52,869 bases of DNA from Ruminococcus sp. (GCA_022510955.1 JAFLSM010000001.1:26154-79022); one strand, 5' to 3'. Shown: positions 33,912-43,358, counted from the stretch's first letter. Made by a program: numbers and translations. Notes: generated by a model from the letters alone, not told the origin.

Positions 33912-35102
33912 TTAAAGCAGATTTTCTTTTTCAAATGCCTGCTTAAGATCCTCAATTATATCCTCTGCGTCCTCAAGTCCTGTACTAAAGCGGAAGAAGC
34001 CATTGTGGAACTCTTCAGGATAAAGATACTGTCTTTCGTCCTTTTCACCGATAAATACGATAAGACTTCCTGCATGTCCAAGTGACACCGCAGAAGTAAT
34101 AACCTTAAGATGGCTTACAAATCTGTTGTATGTATCGTGGTCAGCATTAAGACCGAAAGAAAGCATTCCGCCAAAGCCGTTTTCCATTTGTGACTTTGCT
34201 ATTTCATGATCCTTATGGTCTTCAAGACCAGGATAAGCAACAAAGCTGACGCCTTTAACTGTTTTAAGAAAACGTGCAACTTTCATCGCATTGTCATTGT
34301 GCTTCTGCATACGCATTGGCAGAGTAACTGCACCTCTCATAATGAGCCAAGCGTTAAACGGGCTGATTGTACCGCCAAGGTTAACCTGTGCCTGTGCACG
34401 GATAATATCAAGGTATTCCTTCTTACCTGTAATTGAACCGCCCATTGCATCGCCGTGACCATTGATATACTTTGTAAGGCTCTCAACGCTGAAATCTGCT
34501 CCAAGCTCAATAGGACGCTGTGTATACGGTGAACAGAAGGTATTATCAACAGAGAGCAATGCACCATTTTCGTGTGCAATGTCAGCAAGTGCTCTGATGT
34601 CGCAAATACCAAGTGTTGGATTGCCAGGGCTTTCAACATGGATAAGCTTTGTGTTTGGTTTTATTGCAGCCTTAACCGCATCAAGGTCTGACACATCAAC
34701 AATAGTTGTTTCAACTCCGAACTTGTTGTTGAAAAGCTCATTTAAAAGTCTGTAAACAGCAATGTATGTAACACTTGAAAAAATAACATGGTCGCCTGAC
34801 TTTAAAAGTGCAAAGAAAAGACCGGAAAGAGCTGCAACGCCGCTTGCAAGCACTACGCAGTCTTCGCCACCCTCAAGGTCAGCTATTTTTTCCTGCAAAT
34901 ATCTCTGGTTTGCTCCGCCGTTACGAGTATAAATATTCTTCTCCGCATCGCTCCAATTCATTACACTTGCATCATATGGAAGTGCATAGCTGTTTGCAAG
35001 AGTGATCGGACGCTCAATAGCACCTGTTTCTGTGCTAATTTCGTTACCTGTGTGTACTGCTCTGGTACCAAAGCCGAGTTGTTTTTCAAGATTTTCACTC
35101 AT
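33912..35102 (-). CDS. Cys/Met-metabolism PLP enzyme (gamma-lyase / gamma-synthase type)
   Basis: 396 residues, normal length. The PLP lysine is in SVESLTKYINGHGD, with the phosphate-binding ASGVAALSG near residue 85 and VESPGNPTLGICDI, SVDNTFCSPYTQRPIELGAD. These fix the family (MetB/MetC/MetY/MGL) but not the reaction; the subtype could be methionine gamma-lyase, O-acetylhomoserine thiolyase or cystathionine gamma-synthase/lyase. No partner sulfur gene is adjacent, and I see no SAM riboswitch upstream. Confidence 0.9.
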   Translation of the reverse strand: MSENLEKQLGFGTRAVHTGNEISTETGAIERPITLANSYALPYDASVMNWSDAEKNIYTRNGGANQRYLQEKIADLEGGEDCVVLASGVAALSGLFFALLKSGDHVIFSSVTYIAVYRLLNELFNNKFGVETTIVDVSDLDAVKAAIKPNTKLIHVESPGNPTLGICDIRALADIAHENGALLSVDNTFCSPYTQRPIELGADFSVESLTKYINGHGDAMGGSITGKKEYLDIIRAQAQVNLGGTISPFNAWLIMRGAVTLPMRMQKHNDNAMKVARFLKTVKGVSFVAYPGLEDHKDHEIAKSQMENGFGGMLSFGLNADHDTYNRFVSHLKVITSAVSLGHAGSLIVFIGEKDERQYLYPEEFHNGFFRFSTGLEDAEDIIEDLKQAFEKENLL

Positions 35103-35262
35103 TTTGATTACCCCTTAAACTAAATTTTATAATTCCTTTTTATTATACCACTAAAATAAAAATATTCAATATTTGCATAGCCTTAAATTTAACTTTTGTA
35201 TGATTTTTCATTACAAATACAACTTATTCACAAAATTACCCATAATAAAACCGTAAAACATC

Positions 35263-35291
35263 TTGACACATACCCCCTATGGGTATATACT
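35263..35291 (+). promoter_or_regulatory. Promoter of the copper operon
   Basis: TTGACA 35263-35268, 17-base spacer, TATACT 35286-35291. The first CsoR operator fills the spacer. Confidence 0.8.
35270..35286. promoter_or_regulatory. CsoR operator 1
   Basis: Palindrome ATACCCcctatGGGTAT with G/C tracts and A/T ends, the CsoR operator pattern, located between -35 and -10. Confidence 0.8.
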
Positions 35292-35304
35292 TAATACAAT
35301 CACA

Positions 35305-35321
35305 ATACCCCACTGGGGTAT
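35305..35321. promoter_or_regulatory. CsoR operator 2
   Basis: Perfect palindrome ATACCCC-act-GGGGTAT, 35 bases after operator 1, downstream of the start site. A TATAAT overlaps its right end. Confidence 0.82.
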
Positions 35322-35345
35322 AATAATTACAGAACGAGGTTTATT

Positions 35346-35657
35346 ATGGCTGAAACAAACGAGATACAATGCTGCGCTCACAAAACAAAAAAACGCAGTG
35401 AAGAAGAATATAAAAAGCTAATAAACAGACTAAGCAGAATTGAGGGACAAATTCGAGGTATTCGAGGAATGGTCGAAAACAATGCCTATTGTCCTGATAT
35501 TCTCATTCAGGTTTCCGCTGTTAATGCAGCATTAAACGCATTCAACAAGGAACTTTTATCAAATCATATACGCACCTGTGTTGCAAATGACATCAAGAAT
35601 GATAAGAACGAAACAATTGATGAGCTTGTCAACACACTTCAAAAGCTAATGAAATAG
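35346..35657 (+). CDS. csoR: Copper-sensing repressor, CsoR family
   Basis: 103 residues, all helical. The Cu(I) ligands fit the CsoR set: Cys in NNAYC, then SNHIRTC supplying His and Cys. [20 protein letters not shown] is the family core. An extra CC-x-H near the N-terminus is not part of the core site. Cu(I) binding releases the operators upstream. Eleven bases separate it from copA. Confidence 0.92.
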   Translation: MAETNEIQCCAHKTKKRSEEEYKKLINRLSRIEGQIRGIRGMVENNAYCPDILIQVSAVNAALNAFNKELLSNHIRTCVANDIKNDKNETIDELVNTLQKLMK

Positions 35658-35668
35658 AAAGGCAAATT

Positions 35669-38161
35669 ATGAAACAATTCAACATAACAGGAATGAGCTG
35701 TGCCGCTTGCAGTACAAGAGTTGAAAAAGCAGTATTAAAAGTAAACGGTGTTGAATCCTGCTCTGTCAGCTTGTTGACAAACTCAATGGGCGTTGAGGGT
35801 ACTGCAACATCAGATGACATAATAAAGGCTGTTGAAAAAGCAGGCTATGGTGCATCGTTAAAAAACAATAGCAAAAAGACTGTAAAATCAAATGGCAGTG
35901 ACAGTCTGAAAGATACCGAAACTCCCAAAACACGAAAGAGGCTTATTGCATCTGTAATCTTTCTTGCAGTGCTGATGTATATTTCTATGGGACATATGAT
36001 GTGGAATTTTCCACTCCCTCCTTTTATGGCAGATAATCACATTGCTATGGGACTTGTTCAGCTTTTGCTGACAGGCATAATAATGGTGATTAATCAAAAA
36101 TTCTTTATAAGCGGTTTTAAGGGGATAATTCACCGTGCACCGAATATGGATACACTCGTTGCCCTTGGTGCAGGTGCTGCATTCATTTACAGCACCTATG
36201 CCCTATTTGCAATGACAAATGCTCAATTAAACGGTGACATGCAGGCAGTTATGAGCTATATGGACGAATTCTATTTTGAGTCTGCCGCAACGATTTTGAC
36301 GCTCATCACTGTTGGAAAATTGCTTGAGGCACACTCTAAAGGCAAAACCACAGACGCTCTCAAAGGACTTATGAAATTATCGCCCAAAACGGCTATAATT
36401 ATCAAGGACGGTACCGAAACCGAAGTATCAGTTGACAGTGTTCAAAAAGGTGATATTTTTGTTGTTCGCCCCGGAGAAAATATTCCCGTTGACGGCATAA
36501 TCCTTGACGGCAACAGTGCTGTCAACGAGTCTGCATTGACAGGTGAAAGTATTCCTGTTGATAAAACCGTTGGCGACAAAGTATCTGCCGCAACAATCAA
36601 CCAATCAGGTTTTTTACGCTGTGAGGCTACACGAGTTGGCGAGGATACCACAATTTCGCAAATTATCAAAATGGTCAGTGACGCCTCCGCAACTAAAGCA
36701 CCAATCGCCAAAACAGCTGACAAAGTATCAGGTGTGTTCGTTCCTGTGGTAATCACTATTGCAGTTATCACTGCAATTATCTGGCTGATTATCGGCAATC
36801 CATTCGGTGAGGCTCTTCAAAGAGCAATATCGGTGCTTGTAATAAGCTGTCCATGTGCTCTCGGTCTTGCAACGCCTGTTGCAATTATGGTCGGAAACGG
36901 TGTCGGAGCACGCAAAGGCATACTTTTTAAAACCGCAGTTTCGCTTGAAGCTTCAGGAAAAATAAATATTGTTGCACTTGACAAGACGGGCACAATCACA
37001 AGCGGTGAGCCAAAAGTAACTGATATAATTACATCAGACGGCGTAAATGAATCAGAATTAATCCAAGCTGCCCTTTCTCTTGAATGTAAAAGCGAACACC
37101 CGCTTGCTAAGGCAATCATAAGCAAAGCTGATGAAATGCTAATTACATCAAAGGAAGTCACTGATTTTCAGATTCTTTCTGGAAACGGACTTGTAGGAAC
37201 ACTTGAAGAAAAGCAACTTGCAGGAGGAAACCTTAATTTCATTCGTTCAAAAGCTGAAATCGACAATGAAACGAAAATTAAAGCTGAACATCTTGCAGAA
37301 AGTGGCAAAACCCCATTATATTTCTCACAAGGAAATAAACTTCTCGGCGTAATTGCCGTTGCGGATGTAATTAAAGAGGACAGCCCTCAGGCAATAAAAG
37401 AATTACGCAATATGGGCATTAAGGTTGTAATGCTAACAGGCGATAACTCAAAAACTGCCAATGCAATAGGCAAACAGGCAGGTGTTGATGAGGTAATCGC
37501 TGGTGTTCTGCCTGACGGAAAAGAGAAGGTAATAAGAGAGCTTAAAACACACGGAAAGGTTGCAATGGTTGGTGACGGTATTAATGACGCACCTGCTCTC
37601 ACCTCCGCTGATGTGGGTATTGCAATCGGTGCAGGTACTGATATTGCGATTGATGCCGCTGACATTGTACTAATGAAAAGCACGCTGTCTGATGTGCCTG
37701 CTGCAATTAGACTTGGCAGAAAAACTCTTAGAAATATCCACGAGAATCTATTCTGGGCTTTCATATATAATATAATCGGCATTCCGCTTGCAGCAGGACT
37801 GTTTATTCCGATTTTTGGCTGGCGACTTAACCCTATGTTCGGTGCCGCTGCAATGAGCTTATCAAGCTTTTGCGTTGTGACAAATGCATTAAGACTGAAC
37901 TTCGTAAACATTCACTCTTCAAAGAGAGATAAAAAAACAAAAACAAAGGAGACAAAGAAAATGACAAAAACAATGAAAATTGAGGGTATGATGTGTCCTC
38001 ACTGTGAAGCAAGAGTAAAGCAAGTGCTTGAGGCACTTCCAGAGGTAGACAGTGCTGTTGCAAGCCATGAAAAAGGCACAGCAGAGCTTGTTTTAAATAA
38101 AGAAATCTCTGACGAAATTCTCAAAAAGACTGTTGAGGAGCAGGGTTACAAGGTAATCTAA
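35669..38161 (+). CDS. copA: Copper-exporting P1B ATPase CopA with C-terminal CopZ-like fusion
   Basis: 830 residues. N-terminal heavy-metal domain ([14 protein letters not shown], 7-22), eight membrane segments, the ion-site motif [10 protein letters not shown] (about 393-402), the phosphorylation site DKTGT (about 437) and [10 protein letters not shown]. After the last membrane pair a Lys/Thr-rich linker joins a second heavy-metal domain ([13 protein letters not shown], 773-785). A metal domain after the ATPase core is unusual, because CopA normally carries them only at the N-terminus and CopZ is a separate gene. The linker encodes an SD and ATG, listed separately. Confidence 0.95.
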   Translation: MKQFNITGMSCAACSTRVEKAVLKVNGVESCSVSLLTNSMGVEGTATSDDIIKAVEKAGYGASLKNNSKKTVKSNGSDSLKDTETPKTRKRLIASVIFLAVLMYISMGHMMWNFPLPPFMADNHIAMGLVQLLLTGIIMVINQKFFISGFKGIIHRAPNMDTLVALGAGAAFIYSTYALFAMTNAQLNGDMQAVMSYMDEFYFESAATILTLITVGKLLEAHSKGKTTDALKGLMKLSPKTAIIIKDGTETEVSVDSVQKGDIFVVRPGENIPVDGIILDGNSAVNESALTGESIPVDKTVGDKVSAATINQSGFLRCEATRVGEDTTISQIIKMVSDASATKAPIAKTADKVSGVFVPVVITIAVITAIIWLIIGNPFGEALQRAISVLVISCPCALGLATPVAIMVGNGVGARKGILFKTAVSLEASGKINIVALDKTGTITSGEPKVTDIITSDGVNESELIQAALSLECKSEHPLAKAIISKADEMLITSKEVTDFQILSGNGLVGTLEEKQLAGGNLNFIRSKAEIDNETKIKAEHLAESGKTPLYFSQGNKLLGVIAVADVIKEDSPQAIKELRNMGIKVVMLTGDNSKTANAIGKQAGVDEVIAGVLPDGKEKVIRELKTHGKVAMVGDGINDAPALTSADVGIAIGAGTDIAIDAADIVLMKSTLSDVPAAIRLGRKTLRNIHENLFWAFIYNIIGIPLAAGLFIPIFGWRLNPMFGAAAMSLSSFCVVTNALRLNFVNIHSSKRDKKTKTKETKKMTKTMKIEGMMCPHCEARVKQVLEALPEVDSAVASHEKGTAELVLNKEISDEILKKTVEEQGYKVI
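37961..38161 (+). CDS. Possible internally initiated CopZ-like copper chaperone (in frame within copA)
   Basis: An ATG at 37961 is in the copA frame (codon 765) and is preceded by SD AAAGGAG at 37945-37951, nine bases upstream. It would yield a 66-residue protein, [15 protein letters not shown] onward, which is the size and fold of CopZ. The SD within a Lys-rich linker suggests either a fused copA-copZ gene pair that still makes free CopZ, or just a relic of an ancestral separate gene. Expression of the short form is inferred. Confidence 0.55.
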   Translation: MTKTMKIEGMMCPHCEARVKQVLEALPEVDSAVASHEKGTAELVLNKEISDEILKKTVEEQGYKVI

Positions 38162-38179
38162 ATTAATATTTCACAATTA

Positions 38180-38299
38180 TAGTGTGCGACTATGCAAGCA
38201 AACTTTTTCAGTTTGTTCAAATAATCTTTTGACATTACTGCATATGAATAAAGATTTTTGAACAAAATTGCGAAAAATTTGCAAGTAAGTTGCACACTA
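38180..38299. mobile_element. MITE-like 120-base long inverted repeat
   Basis: TAGTGTGC at 38180 is the inverse of GCACACTA at 38292-38299, and the inner arms continue to pair (GCAAGCAAACTTTTTC with GCGAAAAATTTGCAAG; TTGTTCAAA-AATCTTT with AAAGATTTTTGAACAA), leaving a loop of about 20 bases. The arms are about 50 bases each, with mismatches. No coding. It is located between copA and ackA and could also act as a long hairpin terminator. Confidence 0.6.
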
Positions 38300-38366
38300 A
38301 TGCTTTATCCGTTAATTATGCGGTGCTACCTTAAGCAAAACTTGTGCAAATAAATGAAAAAAACAC

Positions 38367-38395
38367 TTGAAAACAACTGATTATTGGAGTATCAT
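38367..38395 (+). promoter_or_regulatory. Promoter of ackA
   Basis: TTGAAA 38367-38372, 17-base spacer, TATCAT 38390-38395, about 45 bases before the start codon. Confidence 0.65.
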
Positions 38396-38440
38396 AGAGT
38401 GTAGTATTGAATACTTAACCTAAAAGGAGGACTAATAACT

Positions 38441-39649
38441 ATGAAAATTCTTGTAATCAATGCCGGCAGTTCATCACTGAAATATCAGCTTATTGACGCC
38501 GAAAACGAAACAGTTCTTGCTAAGGGCAACTGCGAAAGAATTGGCACAGATGGTGCATTTATCGGCTTCAAGGCTCCGAACGGAGATAAAATCGAACGCA
38601 AAGTTCAAATGCTCAATCACACACAGGCATTTGAGGCTGTTAAGGCAGCACTTACTGACGGTGAATACGGCGTGGTAAGCGACCTTGCAGAGATTTCTGC
38701 TGTTGGTCACAGAATTGTACAGGGCGGTGCTTATTTTGATAAGTCAGTGCTTGTAAACAATGATGTACTCAATAAAATCAAAGAGCTTGCTCCTCTTGCT
38801 CCGCTTCACAACCCCGCTGCTTTGCAAGGTATTGAGGCATGTACAAAAGTATTTGGCACAAGAACACCGCAGGTAGCAGTTTTTGATACAGCATTTCATC
38901 AGACAATGCCGGAAAAAGCATATATGTACGCCATTCCTTACAAATATTATGAAAAATTTGGTATAAGAAAGTATGGTTTCCACGGAACATCACACCGCTA
39001 TGTAACCGATAAAATGGCAGAGCTTATGGGCAAAAATAAAGAAGAACTCAAACTCATTACTTGTCACATAGGCAACGGCTCGTCAATCAGTGCAATCAAG
39101 AACGGTAAGGTAATTGACACAACAATGGGACTTACTCCGCTTGGCGGTTTTATGATGGGTACACGCTCAGGTTCACTTGACCCATCGGTTGTAACCTTTA
39201 TTGCTGAAAAACAGTGTCTTACACCGGAAGAGCTTTCAAATATTCTTAACAAAGAGTCAGGTCTTCTTGGTATTTCAGGTGTATCATCAGATGACCGTGA
39301 TGTACTTGTTGCAGAGCAAAACGGCAACAGAAGAGCACATCTTGCTCACGAGATGCTCTACTATCAGATTGCACAGTATATCGGAAGCTACTATGTAACA
39401 CTTGGCGGCTGTGACGGTATTGTATTTACAGCAGGTCTTGGCGAAAATCAACCACAGCTCCGTGAAAAGGTTTGCGAATATCTTGCTTGCTTTGGAGTTA
39501 AGGTAAACCATGAATTCAATTCAACTGTTACAATGGGTGTAACAGGAACAATCTCAACAGAGGATTCCTCTATTCGTGTTGAGGTTATTGCAACAGACGA
39601 AGAAATGGTAATTGCAAGAGATACCAAAGCTATTGTTGAAACTTTATAA
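38441..39649 (+). CDS. ackA: Acetate kinase
   Basis: 402 residues. MKILVINAGSSSLKYQLID, VGHRIVQGG, AVFDTAFHQTMP, KYGFHGTSHRYV and HIGNGSSISAIKNGK are AckA motifs; the catalytic Glu lies in the GLGENQP end motif. It forms ATP from acetyl phosphate and ADP in fermentative acetate production. pta is not adjacent. SD AGGAGGA. Confidence 0.96.
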   Translation: MKILVINAGSSSLKYQLIDAENETVLAKGNCERIGTDGAFIGFKAPNGDKIERKVQMLNHTQAFEAVKAALTDGEYGVVSDLAEISAVGHRIVQGGAYFDKSVLVNNDVLNKIKELAPLAPLHNPAALQGIEACTKVFGTRTPQVAVFDTAFHQTMPEKAYMYAIPYKYYEKFGIRKYGFHGTSHRYVTDKMAELMGKNKEELKLITCHIGNGSSISAIKNGKVIDTTMGLTPLGGFMMGTRSGSLDPSVVTFIAEKQCLTPEELSNILNKESGLLGISGVSSDDRDVLVAEQNGNRRAHLAHEMLYYQIAQYIGSYYVTLGGCDGIVFTAGLGENQPQLREKVCEYLACFGVKVNHEFNSTVTMGVTGTISTEDSSIRVEVIATDEEMVIARDTKAIVETL

Positions 39650-39667
39650 TTATAATTAAAAATTTAT

Positions 39668-39704
39668 GGGACTGCTCGCTTTATGCGAACAGTCCCTGTT
39701 TTTA
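39668..39704. terminator. Bidirectional terminator after ackA
   Basis: GGGACTG-TCG/CGA-CAGTCCC stem, then TGTTTTTA. Confidence 0.85.
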
Positions 39705-39932
39705 TGCATTATTTCGGCTTAAGCTTTCATCTTTTGCTACTTCGCCTGTATCTCTGAACAAGAGCGAAATGCACCAGATTGCTGCAAGACCTACAATAAT
39801 ATATATTATTCTGCTGACAATTCCTGTTTGACCGCCGAAAATCCAGGCTACAATATCAAACTGAAAAATACCGATACTGCCCCAGTTAAGTCCACCGATA
39901 ACAAGAAGCGTCAACGCAATCTTATCAAGCAT
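39702..39932 (-). CDS. DUF378 small membrane protein
   Basis: 76 residues, two membrane segments. IALTLLVIGGLNWGSIGIFQFDIVAWIFGG and IIYIIVGLAAIWC are the DUF378 pattern. Function unknown. SD AAGGAGGA. Confidence 0.9.
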   Translation of the reverse strand: MLDKIALTLLVIGGLNWGSIGIFQFDIVAWIFGGQTGIVSRIIYIIVGLAAIWCISLLFRDTGEVAKDESLSRNNA

Positions 39933-39992
39933 TCAAAATCCTCCTTATGAATTTCTTGATAATAGTGTTGACGCAATTTTTAAATTTATTCA

Positions 39993-40367
39993 TCAAAACA
40001 ACAACATAAATACAAAAGAAATAATTCCGAGAACAATCACACCAATTCCTATGTATCTGGTAACTTTTACCGCTTTTTTTATTTTATATTTTGAAATCAT
40101 ATTATCTGTCGGAAACGGCAGTAAAATAAGCATAATACCAAGCACCAAAAAACTTATTACTGCAACAATCATTCCCAATGTTCTTGCAAAAGAGAACACA
40201 AAAAGTCCAATCGGAATACCAAAAACACAAATGCTATTTATAATCGAAAAAAAATGCTCAAATCTTTCACGCAGTTCATAAAATTTATTTGCATTTGCAT
40301 GGCAATCATCATCGCAGTATTGCTCAAAATATGTAATTTCCTTTGCACAATAGTCACATTTTTTCAT
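39993..40367 (-). CDS. Small zinc-ribbon membrane protein, unassigned
   Basis: 124 residues. The N-terminus has CDYCAKEI-YFEQYC-DDC, a four-Cys zinc-ribbon pattern, followed by a short helical piece and three hydrophobic segments (about 43-62, 65-85 and 103-122). SD GGGAGAGG. It resembles small Cys4-type membrane proteins of Clostridia; function unknown. Gap of 60 bases to DUF378. Confidence 0.7.
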   Translation of the reverse strand: MKKCDYCAKEITYFEQYCDDDCHANANKFYELRERFEHFFSIINSICVFGIPIGLFVFSFARTLGMIVAVISFLVLGIMLILLPFPTDNMISKYKIKKAVKVTRYIGIGVIVLGIISFVFMLLF

Positions 40368-40410
40368 AATGCCTCTCCCTTATATAAGGCAACCCAACAA
40401 CCTGTCGGAT

Positions 40411-40435
40411 TTAAAATAAATTCAATTTATTTTAA
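40411..40435. repeat. Perfect 25-base AT palindrome
   Basis: TTAAAATAAATT, one centre C, AATTTATTTTAA. Upstream of both the zinc-ribbon gene (minus) and the lipoprotein (plus). Confidence 0.75.
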
Positions 40436-40456
40436 CATAAATAATAAAAATTTTCA

Positions 40457-40484
40457 AGATTTATTGTCGACACACAATAAATCT
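40457..40484. repeat. 11-base-pair inverted repeat
   Basis: AGATTTATTGT / ACAATAAATCT with loop CGACAC. Second palindromic site in the same divergent intergenic region; possible operator or hairpin. Confidence 0.7.
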
Positions 40485-40591
40485 GTTATTATTATATTAA
40501 TACTTAATTTATTCTGCTTACTCTACGGTGCGTGAGTGTAATTATAAAAATATTTTTTGTATAATAGCCTCAATGAAAGGCGGCGGAAGTT

Positions 40592-40642
40592 ATGAATCAA
40601 AGTAAAAGTGTTTTTGTTATTAAAGCAAGAAAATTAAATTAA
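40592..40642 (+). CDS. Possible 16-residue leader peptide
   Basis: ATG 40592, SD GGCGGAAG, then NQSKSVFVIKARKLN and stop TAA at 40642, 17 bases before the lipoprotein start. A TATAAT box lies at 40559-40564. It may couple translation, or be a chance frame. Confidence 0.35.
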   Translation: MNQSKSVFVIKARKLN

Positions 40643-40659
40643 TAAAGGTGAAAATTAAA

Positions 40660-41052
40660 ATGAAAAAACTGACTATATGTGCAATTATGATTATTACATT
40701 ATCTATTTTATTATCCTCCTGCGTATTTCCGGGAAAAGTAAACATATCAAATGATTCACAAGGAAACATTAAATACATATATAATGATAAAAATATATCC
40801 ACATCAATGAGCAAAGAGGATTCCGAAACTATAATAAATATTATTGACGGCAGAGAGTGTCAATATGATAATCCATCATGCGGATTTGATGGAAATATTT
40901 CATTTTCTTTTGGAAATGATACTTTTTATCCTGCGTGTGACGGATGTTCAATAATAAAATACCACAATAAATATTTCAATGTCTTGGATGCAGAAATTAA
41001 GCAAATACACGCTATTATGGAAAAATACGGTGCATATTTTCCATGCATATAA
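40660..41052 (+). CDS. Small lipoprotein, unassigned
   Basis: 130 residues from ATG 40660 (SD AAAGGTG). Lys-rich start, hydrophobic core, lipobox LLSSC at about 18, so lipid-anchored. The mature part has five further Cys (ECQYDNPSC and PACDGC among them) and is acidic. No family recognised. Short leader frame upstream. Confidence 0.7.
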   Translation: MKKLTICAIMIITLSILLSSCVFPGKVNISNDSQGNIKYIYNDKNISTSMSKEDSETIINIIDGRECQYDNPSCGFDGNISFSFGNDTFYPACDGCSIIKYHNKYFNVLDAEIKQIHAIMEKYGAYFPCI

Positions 41053-41061
41053 AATTATAAA

Positions 41062-41111
41062 GACCTCAACCTTAAAAATTTTTATAATAATTTTTGAGAT
41101 TGAGGGTTTTG
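41062..41111 (+). terminator. Terminator of the lipoprotein gene
   Basis: ACCTCAA-rich/TTGAGGGT stem with an inner TTAAAAATT/AATTTTTGA part, then TTTTGTTTTTT. Confidence 0.75.
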
Positions 41112-41186
41112 TTTTTTGTCTGTTATAGAACCATATAAAAACACACTTTTGTGCCCTACTGTTTCCAAACAGTTTCCTATAAAGTA

Positions 41187-41222
41187 AAAAGGATTGTCAA
41201 ATTCACATATGACAATCCTTTT
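41187..41222. terminator. Terminator of the LCP gene
   Basis: AAAAGGATTGTC/GACAATCCTTTT, loop AAATTCACATAT. Directly after the LCP stop codon on the minus strand. Confidence 0.85.
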
Positions 41223-41226
41223 CATT

Positions 41227-42531
41227 TTATTCAACCGGTTGATAAAACACACTTAGGAACATTTCGTAAAACTTCGTTTCATCAACATAATATTCCGCAT
41301 AATTACCGTTCTGTTTAGCTTCTCCCGGAACATTAAGCATATCATATGACATACTTCCGTTTGTAATTGCCGTAGCCGCCAAATAACAAACCTTGGACGC
41401 ATTTATGTTAGTACACGAATACTCACCTGCTACATTAAACAAATTAAGCGGAGTTGAAAAATCCGTTTTGGTCTGATTAAGCACCTGACTTATAAAAGAC
41501 TGAAGATAAACCTGTTGGCGTGCCATACGATAAGTATTAGCATCCACAGTATCATGTTGTCTTTTTCTTACAAACGCTTCCGCCTGAGTTCCCTCAAGGT
41601 GGTATGTTTCACCCTGTTTAAAATCACCTATATTTTCGGGCGATACCACATCTACACCGCCGACACTGTCATTAATAGCTGAAATGCCGTCAAGGTCAAG
41701 CGAAAAATATGAGTTAATAGGGATATTATAGAAAAGCCTCTTTACTGTATTGACCTGATTAATACAGCTTGTCTCTTTGCCGTCACCAAAAGAATATGCA
41801 AGACAAAGCTGATGAGTAGCCATTCCAATATATCCGCCGTTTACTGAATATTCAGTAACATCAGTCATTATATCACGGGAAATATTAATCAATGACATTT
41901 TGCCCGTTGAGGTATCAATAGTCAATAGTATGTTTACATCAGACTGACCTGCCTGACCTATCTTCTTTTCACCATCAAGCTCATTCTCATCAATGCCCAT
42001 CAGTAAAATACTCGTTATATTCTCGTTATACTTGTAGGTAACACCATTATAAACAACATATTCACCATTATTTTGTACATCTACATTTTCAGGAGCCAAA
42101 ATTGTATAATCATTGCTGATAAGTTCTTTGCTACCATTAAAGTAAAGCACAGCGACAGTTCCTACAAACAGCAAAACCAAACCAAGTAACACGCAACCAA
42201 CAGAAAGCAAAACTTTTTTCCATGTCTTCATCTTTTTTCTTTTCCTTCGGTGGTGATTGCCGTGCTTTTTTCTAACTCCTCTGTCACTTACAACTAAAGG
42301 GATGTCCTCAACATCTTCAAACAAATTTTCACTGCCGGAAGTTTTTACTCTCTTTCTGGACTTTTTAGGCTTTTTATAAACATAATCATCAATGTCATCA
42401 AAAGCAGAATGTTCGCTTTGTGTATTACTATGATATAATTCATTCGAAGTTGAGTTTAAATCATCAAACTCATCACTTATTCTGTTATTATTTTTGTTAG
42501 GGGAATCTTTAAGCATTTTCTCATTCATCAT
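41227..42531 (-). CDS. LCP-family (LytR-CpsA-Psr) glycopolymer transferase
   Basis: 434 residues. A long, charged, disordered cytoplasmic N-terminus (1-105, basic stretches) precedes one membrane segment (about 107-130) and the extracellular LCP domain: LLMGIDENEL, MSLINISRDIMTD and FVRKRQHDTVDANTYRMARQQVYLQ. Such enzymes attach teichoic-acid-like or capsular polymers to peptidoglycan. Overlaps the sortase gene by four bases, so the two are coupled. Confidence 0.93.
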   Translation of the reverse strand: MMNEKMLKDSPNKNNNRISDEFDDLNSTSNELYHSNTQSEHSAFDDIDDYVYKKPKKSRKRVKTSGSENLFEDVEDIPLVVSDRGVRKKHGNHHRRKRKKMKTWKKVLLSVGCVLLGLVLLFVGTVAVLYFNGSKELISNDYTILAPENVDVQNNGEYVVYNGVTYKYNENITSILLMGIDENELDGEKKIGQAGQSDVNILLTIDTSTGKMSLINISRDIMTDVTEYSVNGGYIGMATHQLCLAYSFGDGKETSCINQVNTVKRLFYNIPINSYFSLDLDGISAINDSVGGVDVVSPENIGDFKQGETYHLEGTQAEAFVRKRQHDTVDANTYRMARQQVYLQSFISQVLNQTKTDFSTPLNLFNVAGEYSCTNINASKVCYLAATAITNGSMSYDMLNVPGEAKQNGNYAEYYVDETKFYEMFLSVFYQPVE

Positions 42532-43358
42532 CTTTCAATTGCTTCATTATTAATTAATACGCCATTAACTAAATAACGACCGTCGCCGCTATTAAGGCAG
42601 GTACTTAAAGTTAAAATTTTATCGCTCGTAGAAAGGTCAACTCCCTCTCTCACATTTTTATTAACAGAGCGAGGCTTTTGTATATCATCAAGATAACTCT
42701 GAAATTGGTCATCTCGTGAAAAGTCAAAGGAATTCATAATATGTCTGTCATCATAAATGAATGAAGACACAATTTTATAAGTTAGCTTGCGTTCAGATGT
42801 GTAAACATAAATTTTATCGTGATTTTCAAAAAAACTACTGTCTGCAAATCTATGTAATGTTGCAAACATTGAGCCATTTGCCATATTATGACCGTAAAGC
42901 ACTGTAACTCTGTCTGTAAAATCTTTGTTATTGCACACTTGCGAATATATTGCACCAGCAAAACTGTAATTACCGTAAACATCGTGTTCAAGGTAAAAGT
43001 TATCTTCTATACCGCTTTGACAAATAGGATAATTTACATTTGTGCCTGGAATATAAATCCAAGCATAAATATCACTGTTCTGACTTGTCAATGATGAAAA
43101 ATCAACAGGTGTAACATTTGAATCGGTATCAATATCTGGAGTTGGCATTTCAGTAGATTTGGTTTCATCGGAATCAGATGAGTTATTATTCTCATTATCA
43201 GTAGTACCAATACTAACTGAACTTGCAATTTTATTATACTCGTCATTTGTCTTATTTTCATTCATAGTTTTTAACACTAAAAATCCAACTGCACCGAGTG
43301 CAATTAAAAGGCATAAAACAATAATAATTAATAAAACAATTTTTTTCTTATGTTTCAT
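42528..43358 (-). CDS. Class B sortase
   Basis: 276 residues from ATG 43358, SD AAGGTG. One N-terminal membrane segment (about 6-28), an Asp/Ser-rich linker, then the sortase domain: AWIYIPGTNVNYPICQ, VLYGHNMANG (catalytic His), LSTC (catalytic Cys) and GDGRYLV (Arg). The helix insert between is typical of class B. It links surface proteins to the wall or to pili; no LPXTG-type substrate is visible nearby. Forms an operon with the LCP gene. Confidence 0.92.
   Translation of the reverse strand: MKHKKKIVLLIIIVLCLLIALGAVGFLVLKTMNENKTNDEYNKIASSVSIGTTDNENNNSSDSDETKSTEMPTPDIDTDSNVTPVDFSSLTSQNSDIYAWIYIPGTNVNYPICQSGIEDNFYLEHDVYGNYSFAGAIYSQVCNNKDFTDRVTVLYGHNMANGSMFATLHRFADSSFFENHDKIYVYTSERKLTYKIVSSFIYDDRHIMNSFDFSRDDQFQSYLDDIQKPRSVNKNVREGVDLSTSDKILTLSTCLNSGDGRYLVNGVLINNEAIER

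Noticed and set aside
35103..35262. SAM or other sulfur riboswitch upstream of the PLP enzyme
   Set aside because: Only about 50-160 bases of AT-rich sequence with no conserved riboswitch core.
37387..37911. 174-codon minus-strand frame inside copA
   Set aside because: Antisense shadow of a conserved P-type ATPase.
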